Source: Austropuccinia psidii
Lineage: Eukaryota > Basidiomycota > Pucciniomycetes > Pucciniales > Sphaerophragmiaceae
Direction of reading: 5' to 3'
DNA: 64,000 nucleotides
Assembly: GCA_023105745.1 (NCBI GenBank)
Contig: JALGQZ010000008.1
Span: forward strand, 49,218,618-49,282,617
The stretch's first letter is position 1; each line of letters opens with the position of its first letter. Below, piece after piece: positions 12,530 to 23,964 of the stretch. Both the position numbers and the translations under genes were made by a program. Below the pieces are notes generated by a model. That model was not told the DNA's origin and made no database searches. It saw nothing but the letters and a program-made list of their open reading frames with translations.

Positions 12530-13030
12530 TTCTGGCCAAAATGGCCAAAATGCGCAAAATGCAATATAATGAAGATTTAGATCAATTTTTTATTTAACTT
12601 GCTGTTTTGTCATTTTTCTCATGATTTGAAGGAGAAATTGCAAGAAATGCACAAAATGCACAAAAGTGCGCAAATATGCCAATAGCATCAAAATGGCATA
12701 TTTTGGTGAAGACTTGAATAAAAATAAGCTTTTTGAATGTTTTGAAGAGAATGAAGCCAAAATGTGCAAAACTGTGCAAAATGCGCAAAATGTGCAAAAC
12801 TGCGCCAATATGCCAATTTGATCAAAATGGAATATTTTGGTGAAGAATTGAATAAAACAAAGTTTTTAAGGGTTTTGAAGAAGAATGAAGCCAAAATGCG
12901 CAAAATGCACAATTGCACCAATTCAACTATTTTTCTTTGGTTTTTGATGTTTGAAGGCCTTTCAGGTAATTTGAAGATGCTTTGATGGCATTATGTGCCA
13001 AATGCAAAAAATGTGCAAAATGTGCAAATG
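12530..13030. repeat. TGC(G/A/T)CAAAA repeat inside 134-bp tandem units (element D tail)
   Basis: Clusters of the 8-9 base word TGCGCAAAA/TGTGCAAAA/TGCACAAAA occur at about 12550-12565, 12645-12672, 12760-12806, 12893-12915 and 13005-13030. They sit in a larger unit: the block AATATGCC-AAT-ATCAAAATGG-ATATTTTGGTGAAGA recurs exactly 134 bp apart (12673 and 12807), with a weaker third copy before them. Overlapping Cys/Phe/His-rich frames of 67-77 codons on the minus strand come from this repeat and are not genes. Confidence 0.85.
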
Positions 13031-13480
13031 CCTTAAAATGGCCAATTTAGCCAATGAAACAGTTTTTGATGTTAATTTCTTCTATTTTCTTGTGCTTCAC
13101 TCTGTTCTTGAAGCTCAAATTGCCATATTTGACTTTCTGACTTGGATTTTTCCATGATTTGCTTGGTCTTGACTTTGAAATTTGACTTGAAGATGAGTTC
13201 AAGGCTGACTTGTAGAAATTTTGATGAGGATTATCTGTAGCTGGTCTTTACCATTACTAGTGTTTTTCTCTTTGATTATTGAATGAATTGAATCCCCAAA
13301 AATGATATGGGAGTGATGACTACTGCTTTTGAGACAAGAAATAAAAAATAAATCATACAAGTAAAAGAAAATGAAATGAAATAAAAATAAATAAAGAATT
13401 GAGAAAAAAGGAGAGTAAAGAAAATAGAATAAAGAAAACTTCTGAGGATTGATCTTCTTGTGATGAGTTGCTTGATTTTG
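13031..13480. other. Element D tail, purine-rich low complexity, no gene
   Basis: This part includes an A/G-rich plus-strand run at 13335-13440 (a T/C-rich tract in the sense of D). Frames of up to 136 codons on the minus strand are low-complexity Phe/Leu/Ser strings and I do not regard them as genes. Confidence 0.55.
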
Positions 13481-13970
13481 GCCATAATTTTCCTGAAAAG
13501 ATAAAACCAAACATTTGATGCTCACAGAGTGGCCAAGGTGTTGTTTTACAAGAAGTAGAACCCTCAGAGCTGCATACGAGGAGATGGAACTTACTTTCAT
13601 AACTTCCACTCTTCACCAAGCATCATAAAGAATAGAAAACTTTGCCATAAATCAATTTGAGCTAAAGAATGTCTTGAATAAAATTGAATGACATAGTTTT
13701 GAATAGTAATTGTGAAGGAAAGAACAAGAATAAAAAAGGAAAAAGGGAATTTGGCCATATCTTGATGAAAGGTCCGAATTTGGGGTATTGATGTTTCAAG
13801 GCCTTCCAAACCTGTCCAAATAAATTGACAAGTGCTCACAAAGTGGCCAAGGTGATGCTTACAGAATATTTGGGTAGAATACCCCCTTAAAGGTGCATGC
13901 AAGGAGAGGAACTTACTTTCATAAACTCCAATCCACACCAAGCACCATAAATCAAACTCTTGAGGCATTT
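13481..13970 (-). repeat. Duplicated module in the 3' tail of element D
   Basis: Two imperfect copies lie about 314 bp apart on the minus strand. Each has TATGAAAGTAAGTTCC, then a GTATGCAG- or GCATGCAC-like stretch, then CACCTTGGCCACT-TGTGAGCA (13519-13540 and 13833-13854, reversed). The same pair of modules follows the chromodomain of element E on the plus strand (51118-51139 and 51385-51406). The module is therefore a conserved 3' non-coding part of the family, not a chance duplication. Confidence 0.75.
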
Positions 13971-14019
13971 GGGCCAGGCTTGTCTGGATACAAAGTGTGA
14001 AAATCCTTGAAAAGGTCTG

Positions 14020-15297
14020 GGGAGTTGTTAAGGTTGGAAGCTGGCTCCCAAGTTGTTCTTTCTGGGTCTTAATTGAATCCTTTCCACTCCACTAGATACC
14101 ATCATGTACCTCTCTTGAGTTTTGAGTCCAGAACCTGAGCAAATTCCCATTCTTCTTGCTCCTCCACTATTACTGGTGGTGGTGGCAATTGATGTCGATT
14201 TGGGATAGTTGATTGCTTCATGGGTTCTAACAAGGACACATGAAAGACAGGGTGAACTGACTTCCATTGTTGAGGCAACTTGAGGTGATATGCATGGCTG
14301 ACAATCTTCTTGAGAACTTCAAAGGGTCCCAACCATCTTTCTGAGAGTTTCTTGGTGGTTCTTTTTATCTTGATGTTCTTTGAAGCTAGCCATAATTTGT
14401 CCCCAGGTTGGAAATCAGGTGGAATTTCTCTATTTCTATCTGCATACTTCTTAAAACGCTTTATTGCCAACTCTAATTCTTCTTTGACAACTTGCTGTAC
14501 TGATTGGAGTTTTGTTGATAACTTTCCAGAAGGTGTATCTTGAGAAATGTGAATTGAGTCAAAGCTGAGATTTCTTCTATAAATGGTGAAAAATAGTGAC
14601 TGTTTTGTTGATTAATGTTCTGCATTATTATAGGCAAATTCAGCCAGAGGGGGCCAGGTGTGCCAGTCATCTTGATGGCAACTGACATAAATCCAAAGAT
14701 ACTGTTCTAGAATCTTATTTACCCTCTCTGTCTTTCCATCTGTTTCAGGGTGAAAGGCAGTTGAAAGATCTCTTGATATCTTGAGCAGCTGACAAAATTG
14801 AGTCCGAAATGATGAAACAAATAATGAACCTCTATCACTAACAATACTGATTGGAAGACCATTTTTGGAAATACATGACTAATAAAGAGTTGAGCTAAGT
14901 CCAAAACAGTGATTGTTGAATAAGTTGGAATAAATATTGCCATTTTTGAGAATCTTTCTATAACTACTAAAATTGAATCAAAGTTGCTTGACAGAGGCAA
15001 TTGAGTGATAAAGTCCATTGATAGTGAATTCCAAGGACCAGATGGAATTTCACAAGGCTTGAGTAATCCAAGCTTCTTATGATGAATGTTTTTGTTTCTT
15101 GAACATTTCTGACATGAGGACACATAGTCCTTGATAATTTCATTCATGACAGCCCAATAAAAATCCCTCTTGATGAGCTTGAGGGTCTTCTCCTGGCCAG
15201 GATGGCCAGCCAACGCTGAGTCATGACGCTTTTGAAGGATATCCAATTGAAGTTCATGATTTCTTGGGATGACTACTCTATCTTTGAGTAATAACAA
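14020..15297 (-). pseudogene. Element D integrase and chromodomain
   Basis: The minus-strand frame 15297-14719 begins with the zinc-binding region (LALAGHPGQEKT-like segment, then VSSCQKCSRNK) and the first catalytic region MDFITQLP. A frameshift then corrupts the VSDRGS segment that should hold the second catalytic Asp. The frame 14470-14102 carries the C-terminal domain (PGDKLWLASKNIKI, WLGPFEVLKK, VFHVSLLEP) and leads into a chromodomain (VLDSKLKRG...WYLVEWKGFN...TTWEP), which is cut by in-frame stops. Chromodomains steer integration of chromoviruses to modified chromatin. This copy cannot make an active integrase. Confidence 0.92.
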
Positions 15298-17653
15298 TTT
15301 GGCTTGAGGTTCAAGAGTATAATCTGAGACTGATTCACCTCTTTCTAATTGCTTGAGAATTTCCTTATAATCTTTGTCTTGCCATACCCCCTTCTCAATT
15401 TGATCAACTAAATCTTAGAAAACTTCAACTTTGATTGAGAAAAATCTTGAATCTTTAATTTCATTTTGCTTGAGAACTTGATGAAAGTTTTGAGGATTCT
15501 TGCTGATGAAGTCCACCCCCCTCTCTGGGTACACCTCATCTCCATGTGACAAGGCATCTGGTAAAGTGGCCAGTCTGCCTGGGCAGTAAGTGATAGAGAA
15601 ATGAAATTCAGAGAGAAACTCAGCCCAGCGGGCTTGACGGCAAGTGAGGTCCTTTGGAGGACATAAAATATTGAAGGGAAAAGTGGTCTGTCAAGACCTC
15701 AAAGGAATCAAAAAGAGAAAGAAGAAAGGCTCTCTAGTGCTTGAGAGCCCAAGCTATGCCAAGGAGTTCCTTGTCATGAATTTCATAGTTGAGCTCAGCT
15801 GGGAGGAGCTTGCAGCTATCAAATGCAATGGGATGCTTTCCTGAGTCATTCACCTGACTCAGTACAGCACCCAAGGCATAATAAGAAGCATCAGTCTCTA
15901 CAACAGTTAGTAGAGAAGGATTGAAATGGGATAGGATAGGAGCAGTGGTGAAAGCTTCTTTGAGTATTTGAAACTGACTAAGAGCTTCCTCATTGAAGAT
16001 GAAAGGAGAATCTTTTTTAAGGAGGGAAGTGAGAGCAGAGATTTTTTTGGAATAATTTTTAATGAAACAAAAATAAAAGTTGGCAAAGCCAAGGAAAGAT
16101 TGGAGTGCTTTGATGTTCTTTGGCTGAGGCCAATTGAGAATTTGCTGAAATTTGGAAGAATACATCTTGAGGCCTTCACTTGAAACAACATAGCCTAAGT
16201 ATTCCACACTTGAGGCATGGAATACACACTTTGAGGCTTTGGCAAACAAGTTATTGTCCCTCAGTCTTTGGAGGACAGAGGCCACATGATTGACATATTC
16301 CTCCTCAGAACTAGAGAAAACCATAATATCATCTAAGTATACTACAACAAAAATATCCAAGAAATCTGCAAAGATATCATTCACAAGATTCTGGAATTAA
16401 GCAGGAGCAATTGTCAAGCCAAATGTAATAACCAAATATTCATAGCTACCATATTTAGTTCTAAAGGCAGTTAAGTTCTCATCCCTCTCTTTGATTCTCA
16501 AGAGGTTATTAGCACCACGCGAATCTATCTTGGAGAGGATGGTAGCGCCGTTAAAGACGGTAAGAAGCTTATTCATTGGAGGAACAGGATACCTGTTCTT
16601 CTTAGTGACAGAATTAAGTTTGCAGTAGTCAACACACAAACAAAGGCCACCATGCTTTTTCTTAACAAAAAGGACAGGTGCTCCTGTTGAAGAGGAGCTT
16701 GGCCTGATGAAACCTTTCTCTACATTCTCTGAAATGTGGGCCCGCAGTGTTTCTGACTCATTCTTTGATAAAGAATAGATAACACCAACTGGAGGTAGAA
16801 GACCCTCCAGTTCAATATGGTGATCACAGGCGCGGTGTGGAGGAAGTTTTTCTGCTTTCACCTTGGAGAATAAATCCAAATGTTTGTGATAAGCAGAAGG
16901 GACTACATTCAGCACAGTTTCAATCTCTTCTGGCTCTTCCTCATCATCCCACTGCTCCTCCAGGGAGGCATGAAAAGATAAAGGAGGAAGGTCCACATCC
17001 CCTTGAAAAAGATGAAGTGAAGATATAGCAACATCTTCTCCAACATCTTTTATCTCTTTGAAGACTTCATCTCTTAATGGAAGTAATGACTGAGAGGGAA
17101 TGATGGAAGGGATATGGACAGAAGGAGGAAGGGAAGGTGTCTTAAGTTCACCAACCAGAGAAACACTGTTAACAGCAGTGGTAAAGTCATTACTAGTAGA
17201 AGAAATAATACCACTAGAATCCTTATGACTAGAATCATAGGTGATCAATCCATTTTTCCAATCAATAATGGGATTAAAATGGTAAAGAAAATCATAGCCC
17301 AATATTAGGTCTTCCCCCTTGGGTGAATCTATGATAAAGAAATCCCATTCAAAGCTTGGGAATGAAGGCAAGTCAACAACCCACTTGGTATAATGGGTGA
17401 TGAACAGGGAAGTGGATTCATTGGAATCCAAAATGAAAAGAGGAATCCTTTCAGGGAGCTCTGACATGGTAAATGAGTACTTGAGCACAAAATTCTTTGC
17501 AATACAAGAGTTTTTAGCACCAGAATCAATGAGAATACTATAAAACATATCAGAGAGAGAAGAGAAAATAAGAAATTTTAAAGATTTCTTGACACTAGCA
17601 TTCAGAGTGCAAAATTGTGCTCTTGAAGGAAATAAGTGAGAACCATTGAACAC
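15298..17653 (-). pseudogene. Element D protease, reverse transcriptase and RNase H
   Basis: The minus-strand frame 17653-16397 starts near the protease (SILIDSGAKNSCI; DSGA active site), passes a long acidic linker and enters RT (RPSSSSTGAPVLFVKKK, VDYCKLN, NRYPVPPMNKLL). A TAA at 16397-16399 stops it. The next frame, 16384-15734, is in the same register and holds the catalytic VVYLDDIMVF (YLDD at 16328-16339) and RNase H (ETDASYYALGAVLSQ). It ends at a TAG in place of the family Trp after ALKH. RNase H then continues in another register to about 15530. The damage is two nonsense changes plus indels. The bulk of the domain sequence is otherwise well kept. Confidence 0.93.
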
Positions 17654-17704
17654 ATCATGATTCCCACTGAGGCTTTTTCCTGCTTGCTAGGGAAGCCTTT
17701 TTAT

Positions 17705-19009
17705 GACCCCTGCCTATTCTCATGCCTCTTGAGCATTTTTCAAATGGGTGTTTTCACCACAATAATTGCACAAGCCTTCTTTAATCCTCCTCTCCTTTTC
17801 AAAACCAATTAATTTGTTGTCCTTATTGAGGAGAGAAGCATGAGGCTTGTCTTTGGACAGTTGGAAATTCTTCCCCTTCTTATTCTTCCTGGGATAAGGC
17901 TTCTTTGATGATGAACTTTGAGGGGGCTTGGAGGAGTTGGATCCACTGATTGGAGGCTTCTTCTCTTGATGACTACCCTTTTCCTTCTGCCTCTCATGGT
18001 ATCTGGTATCTAATTCCAAAGTGATGTCCATGAGTGCTTGAAGGCTCTCAAAGTTTCCATAGTGAGAAGCCAATTGGTCCAACAATCTTGATGCCAAGCC
18101 TCTCCTATACACATGAATATAGGCTCTTTCCCCCCAGTCTCCAATTCTTTACATTAAGCTTCTGAAATCTGCTATGTACAAGGAAACTTGACCACTTTCT
18201 TTCATTCTGAGATTGTTTAACTCTTGTTCAGCTTTCCTGACTTCATTAGGATCACCAAACAGAGTGAATAACTGGGTTTCAAACAACTGCCAGTTATTGA
18301 GGAGATAAGAAGGGTCTTCATTGGAGATATTTGAGAGGTAAGGTTCAATCCATTTTCCAGCTCTACCAGTAAGGAAAGAAGTTGGATACAAGACCTTCTT
18401 CCTGTCAGAGAAGAAGTTTTCTGGGTCATTATGGAAAATTAATTGACAAGATTGAATAAATCCTCTCAATTTATAAGCTTTAGTACCATCAAAAGAATCA
18501 GGTGCCTTCATTGATGGAGTCTTGAATGCAGGGGCTTTTGAAGTGTCCCTTGTGGCAACTGCTTGAGTGAGTTGACCCATGAATTGAGTCATTTGCTCCA
18601 TCATTTTGAGGAAACTTGGTTCAGCTTCAGAGACAAGAGGGTGATTAGAAAGGGCTAGATTTGGAGCTTCAGGAGCCTCAGGGGCAGCTGCCAAGGCAGC
18701 TGTTACTTCAGTTTATTCAGACCCCTTCTCCCCCTCTTCATCTTCAGCTTCACCTAATCTGCTTCTAGGCCCTTGAGGAATTCTTGGATATCCACCCAAC
18801 AAGCCAGAGAATGATCTTGATCTTCTTGACTTCACACCTCCTCTTATGTAGGGTGCTGCTCCTTCCATTGGTGGTCCTCTGTCCAAGTTTTCACTCAGTT
18901 GATGAACTGATGGTGTGAAGTCAAGAGGAGCCCTTGCTGTAGGAGTGAGAACAGCTTGATGTCTTTGAGATCTTGTATTATTGGCTGGGGGACTATGCTG
19001 AACTGGCAT
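17705..19009 (-). pseudogene. Element D gag
   Basis: The natural start is the ATG at 19009-19007 (MPVQHSPPANN). One register then runs to 17720, broken by TAA at 18713-18715 and TAA at 18149-18151. An acidic and Ala/Pro-rich N-terminus leads into the capsid region (MKAPDSFDGTKAYKLRGF, SFLTGRAGKWIEPYL, FETQLFTLFGDP). A basic stretch and a CCHC zinc knuckle follow (CNYCGENTH, with the last Cys reached only after a 1-nt frameshift near 17750). The protein would form the particle and bind RNA. Two stops and a frameshift make this copy non-functional. Confidence 0.92.
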
Positions 19010-19079
19010 TATTGAAGAAAGAAAAGAAAGCTTGATGATACTTGAGAATAAACAAGGCTTGACCAAAACAATCAAATGT

Positions 19080-19580
19080 GAATCTTGATGAACTTGAGAA
19101 ATAAATCAATAGTCTTGAAGTGAATCAATATGAATAAATATTGAAGAGTGAAGATGACAAAGTCAAATTCTTATGAATAATGAATTTCAATCAATAAGTC
19201 AAATCAAGTCAATCAATAAATCAAATCAAATAAATCAAGTCAATTCAAAATCAAAGCAATTGTGTCTTGAGGAATTGAATCAATATCTTCAAAAATCAAT
19301 TCAATTTTCTTGAGGAATCAAATTCAAATCAACCAATTAAATCAAATCTTGAGGATAAATCAGCTATCTTGAGGAATCAAATCAGATCAACCAATTAAAT
19401 CAAATCAGAGTCTTGAGGTAAAGTCAATTTCTTGAATAATCAGATCAATCAATCAATAATTCTTGAGAATTTCAAATCAACAATGATAACCCCAATTCAA
19501 TAAACTCCTGAAACAATGAATCAACTAATCCCAAATTCTAATCAATTAAGCCTGATAAGAGAACCTGAATCCAGACAGAA
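19080..19580 (-). repeat. ATCAA-rich low-complexity leader of element D
   Basis: The stretch is dense in AATCAA and TCTTGAGG strings. A 60-bp period is visible where TTGAGGAATCAAAT recurs (about 19310 and 19370). It lies between the 5' LTR and the gag start of D, so it is the transcribed leader. Confidence 0.7.
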
Positions 19581-19809
19581 AATGAAAATGAAATTTGATT
19601 GAGAATTAAGAAGAAATAAAATGGTCAGAAAAATTTTGAAATGAGAAAGAGAATCAATTTTCATTTGAATGAAATGAATGAGATGAAAATTGATGAGAGA
19701 TAATGAAATCATAAAAATCATAAAATCATGAAAAAATAATAATTGAGAATGAGAGAAATGAATAAGAATGAATGAAAGAAAAGAGGCAATTATGAGTTAA
19801 TTAGAATAA
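19581..19809 (-). other. Element D leader next to 5' LTR, no clear primer-binding site
   Basis: The stretch is purine-rich (GAAATGAATGAGATGA strings). On the minus strand the bases right after the 5' LTR (TTATTCTAATTAACTC) contain no TGG and no GC-rich motif of the kind seen in A, B and F, so I cannot name a primer. Confidence 0.55.
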
Positions 19810-20533
19810 TGTGACAGAGGCTCTTCTAAATGAAGAGGTCCTGGCACTCAGTGAACAGACTTACTTATGGAGGGCTCAGAACAAATACTCAATTGATAAG
19901 AGTAATGAGATAAGATAATAAATTTCTAGTCATAAAATAATAAGCATTAAAAGATATGAGAGAAAAACAAAAGCAATAATAAAGAGCCAACCACTAATAA
20001 TCCTATATCACTGTTTCAACCTGTTTAGAAAAGAGAAAAGGATTAATAGAGGATATGGCCACCAGGACTCTACTGAATAGGTGAGGAAAGGCAAAGACTA
20101 ACTTAATAATTAATAAAATAATATTTATTAATGAGAAATAAAATAATATTAAATAATAAATCCAATATTTTAACTAACTGGGGGAAAAATCCCCAGGTGG
20201 GTGAAAGGGGGCTGGTATATGTGAAAAAATATCAGCCTGGAGTTTGACTGTTGAGAAACCATGATTTTATCATTGAGAAACCTGTATTTGAGATGTGAAA
20301 CTGTATTGGTGTACCCAATACAGATATTTGAATCAATACAGGTATTTGCACCTGTATTGAAGGAAGGCCTGTATTTGGTGAATACTGTATTTGTGTTTTG
20401 CCTGTATTGAGCTGTATTGAGGTTTGAAACTGTATTTGGTGAATCTTCCATGAAACCCCTTTCTGATTATGTGTTGGTATATTTTCCATTAGTAATGAGT
20501 GGTAATGCCCTGCCTGTCTCCATGGCTGTGACA
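19810..20533 (-). repeat. Element D 5' LTR (724 bp)
   Basis: It matches the LTR at 11393-12091 but has about 25 extra bases from a local duplication of an ATAAAATAATATT-type sequence near 20120-20145. The distal end reads TGTGACAG where the other copy has TGTCACAG. The CCTGA duplication follows at 20534-20538. Confidence 0.95.
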
Positions 20534-22445
20534 CCTGAGTATAACTGCTCCTTATTTTCTGTAAGAAAATGGCTTTTATGTCTGTAAAACTAATTCCTTC
20601 CATTTCAATCTGTGGGGAAGCTTCTTCTGGTATATAAGCATGATTATTAATGTTATTTAGTAATGGGCATCTGCTTAGTACATCTTCATTTCTGTGAATA
20701 TTCTCATCTTTGTGCAAAATGATAATATTACCTCCATACTCTTGTATGGCTCTTTTCCATCTTAGCATATGTCAGTTGGGCGTTTGCATGTTTAGAAGTG
20801 ATTCAACAGTGGTATAATACCTTATAAATTCAAAGACACATCCTTCCAGAAAGTAATTAAGTTTTTCTAAGGCCTAGACAAGACAAAAACATTCCATTTG
20901 AATTTTTTTCATATCTGGAGTGAGTTGGTTTGATCTTCCTGGATATGAAACATATGAGTCCTTCCACATGTTTGTAGTTTATAATCTGGAGCTAGCCCAT
21001 TCCCTGATGCGTTAATATAAAGCTTAAAGAGAAGCTTAAAATCTGGAATCAGTTGGAGTGGAGCAGTGGTTAAGACACCTTTCAAAGACCCAACATCTTT
21101 AACTCTGTCAACCCTCATCTCAAATTCTGTGTCTTTTTCACACAATTCCCAAAGAGGTCTTGCTATGGATGCAAAGTTTTTGATGTACTGTTTGTAGTAT
21201 ACTGCAAATTCCAAAGATAACTGAATTTAATTTTTGCTCTGAGGCATAAGCTTCAGTGCTACTTCTGAAACCTTGTTTTTGTAAATTATAAGGGATAGCA
21301 CAAATACTACATGCTACAGGTCTTTGAGCTCTTTCAATCCAAATTGGAATTTCTTTAAGGAAATTTTCATGTTCACAGTTTGAATTTTCCTCAAAGCTCT
21401 GGATAATCTGTATAAATGTTCCTCCCAAGTCTTGGAAAAGACAATAATTCAATTGATATGAATGTTTAACCATCCTTCTTAAAGCTCTTCAGGGAAGATT
21501 TCATTCATCATCCTTTAGGAGTGTGAAGGTGCATTTATGATACCTAAAGTCATCCTCAAATATTCATAAACCCCAGAATGATCAATAATTCTTAAATATT
21601 GGATTTCTCTTGGTGTAACCACGTTCTGATGGAATCCTTTAAAGGAATCCCCAGTGCTTATGTAGACTGGCTTCAGAATTTTCATAAGGGAAATTTGGAT
21701 TTTTGGTATGGGATACCTGTCTGGGACAGTGTGAGTGTTTAGAGCTCTAATTTTCCCAACCATTCTGTTTTTTTAATTATGCCATGCCACTATGACTGGT
21801 GTATCTATTTCTTCTTCCTCATTGTGGCCAATCTTTCTTATTACACCAAGGTCCAGAAGTTCTTTAATATGGAGCTCCAGGGCTTGCGGGATATCCAGGC
21901 CTTCCCAAGAAAGGTGGATAAGGTCTCTCAATATTCAAAATAATGTCCAATTCATGGAAAAGAATTTCTTGAAAAGGTTCTTTATCTGATGCAAAGGTTT
22001 CTTTGTGGTGATATGGAAGGGTTGACAGTTCATTTTCCTGCTTATCAGTGAGTTGAGGACTTAATTCAGCTTCATTTGACTGTTCATACTTAGATTTCTC
22101 CACCTTTAAGATGCCTGGTGATACTTTATGGATTTTAGTTTGTCTTTTGAAAGGTAAAAAGTCAAATTTCAAACCCTTATTGTCCCCAATAGTAAAGTAT
22201 CTGTCCTTATTGGTATAGAAATTTATTCCATACATGATGAAGTGATCATTTCATAATATAAAATGGGTACTAGAGCAGATTTCCATAACAACAAATTCAA
22301 CAGTTATTCTTGAATCTAAATTGATATTTGGAAATATGAAATTAGTTTTAAATCAGCCCAATGCATTCATTGGATTAATTGCACTGTTGAATTATGTGCC
22401 ATCAATTGGTAAAAATTGATCTTCAAAATTTGGTTCAAAATTCCT
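20534..22445 (-). pseudogene. Element A protease, reverse transcriptase and RNase H
   Basis: Minus-strand fragments match F pol in order. The protease active site is degraded (LLLDPGF near 22480 in place of the LDTGA seen in F). RT begins near 22235 (ERPYPPFLGRPGYPAS), followed by DRYPIPKI, SFKGFHQNV and VYEYLRMTLGI near 21760-21515. The connection and RNase H follow (FAVYYKQYIKNFA near 21214; MLRWKRAIQEYGGNI near 20768). Multiple frameshifts and stops interrupt it. The last codons run into the D LTR at 20533, so the 178-codon frame 20232-20768 is part A and part D. The sequence resumes at 11392. Confidence 0.9.
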
Positions 22446-23964
22446 AAGAACATAGTTTCCAACACAAGGGTATAAGAATCCTGGGTCAAGTAAGAGTTTA
22501 GTTGGTTTTTTATTAATTACCCCGTCTATGATACAAAAATTACTAGCTTTATAGCCTTTCTTCCTTCTTGGTTTGTTTTTAATAAGTTGTGCATCTTGAA
22601 TTTTTGACAAATAAAGCTGATGATTGCTTAATTGTGGCAAGTTGGAATAAGATTCAATGATGCCAAATGTGACATTAATTGATTTATCATATGACCTTTC
22701 TTCAATTACACCATCTTTCTCAACATCAGGTTCCTTCTCAATGTCAATTTTATTTATTTTTCCCCTTTTGGGACATGTATTAGCTAAATGTGTGGTGCTC
22801 TGGAAAATATGGCACTTTCTAATTAAATTTGTATATTTATACTTCGCACTATTTGAATTTTCTTTTGGATTTTTGTCCACAGGATCCTTCCAAGTTTTAT
22901 CAAACCTTGTTTTGAGATCCACCATACTAGACCCAGTTCTGGTTCTCGTGGTCACTTCTTCCAATATAATTTTAATATCTTCTGCTAAAGATTGTTCAAT
23001 AGTCCTTTTCTTGACACAATTCTCTGAGTCATCTCCACATTGTCTTTGAACATTTCTGTGAATCATAAATTCTGACATTTCAGGATATAATGCTGTTAAT
23101 CTGTCTTTCTGGTGGAAAACCATGGTAAAGCTTTGTCTTTTTCAGAATTAAATTTGGAAGATTCAAAGGCTGTTTCCACATTAAATTTCCAATAATAATT
23201 GGACCATCAATTAATAATTTGGGTTTTCCACCAAGTCCAACTTTGGTGTCCATGTGATTGTCTTAATTTGATATACCATCTATGAGATGCTTTTGTAAAC
23301 AGGGTGTTAAATATTGCTGTTACCAATCTTTCTGGCAACTCAAAATCTTCTTTAATCATGTCAATACCTCTGACGAATTCCATAAGGTCATATTCTACTT
23401 CACCTCTGGAATGAGGACATTCTTTCATTTTTTGTACTTCTTTCCAGAGTGCTTGGCCCCTCAATGGTTCCAAGCTATGAAAAGAAGTGGAGAATTAATT
23501 CTGTAATTGTGAATTTTCTACATCCAATACTTGTGGGTTGGAATTTCTTATATTCTCACTTTGATTAAGAGGTGTATACATTCTTGGTAAGATGTGCAGT
23601 AATTGTTCAATATCATTCATTTTACTAGTGGTAGACCTTTGGAAACGTTTGAATTCATGTTGAAGACTCTGTATCAAGTTGATTAACTCAATTTTATACA
23701 TGTCTTCTTTAATTTTCATTTCTTGCCATAATTCAGTTTGTATATTATTTTCAGAAATGGCTTGATTGAATTTCATTGTTAACTTTGATAATGCCTCTCA
23801 GGAGGTGTCAAAACACTTTCTCAAGATCATATATGTCTTTACTGTGGAAAACGAATTTGAAATATCATTCAGGACTCTTTTATTATCTTCTTTGATTATA
23901 TCTGTTGCTTGTTTTATTCTTATTCAAATTATGTCATCAATGTTGAACTTAAAATATTCATAAT
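22392..23964 (-). pseudogene. Element A gag, capsid and zinc knuckle
   Basis: A coiled-coil-like segment near 23776-23495 leads to the capsid block (GEVEYDLMEFVRGIDMI, then RWYIKLRQSHGHQSWTWWK at 23473-23207), matching the F capsid. The zinc knuckle near 22810 reads CHIFQSTTHLANTC: the second Cys of CX2CX4HX4C is Phe, so metal binding would fail. Stops separate the pieces. Insertion of B at 23965 cuts this gag from its N-terminal part at 34099-34940. Confidence 0.88.

Larger units (their letters stand above)
11393..20533 (-). mobile_element. Element D: Ty3/Gypsy chromovirus nested in A
   Basis: The flanking LTRs, 11393-12091 and 19810-20533, carry near-perfect 8-bp inverted ends (TGTCACAG and CTGTGACA). 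The 5-bp flanks CCTGA (11388-11392 and 20534-20538) match exactly. Minus-strand order is gag (19009-17705), protease-RT-RNaseH (17653-15298), integrase-chromodomain (15297-14020), a long 3' tail and a polypurine tract. By eye the LTRs differ at about 30 sites, roughly 95-96% identical, so D is older than B or F. Several nonsense and frameshift mutations kill both gag and pol. Confidence 0.95.

Noticed and set aside
12594..12921. Cys/His/Phe-rich short frames that resemble zinc-finger strings
   Set aside because: They are translations of the TGCGCAAAA repeat in several registers, with no fixed CxxC spacing.
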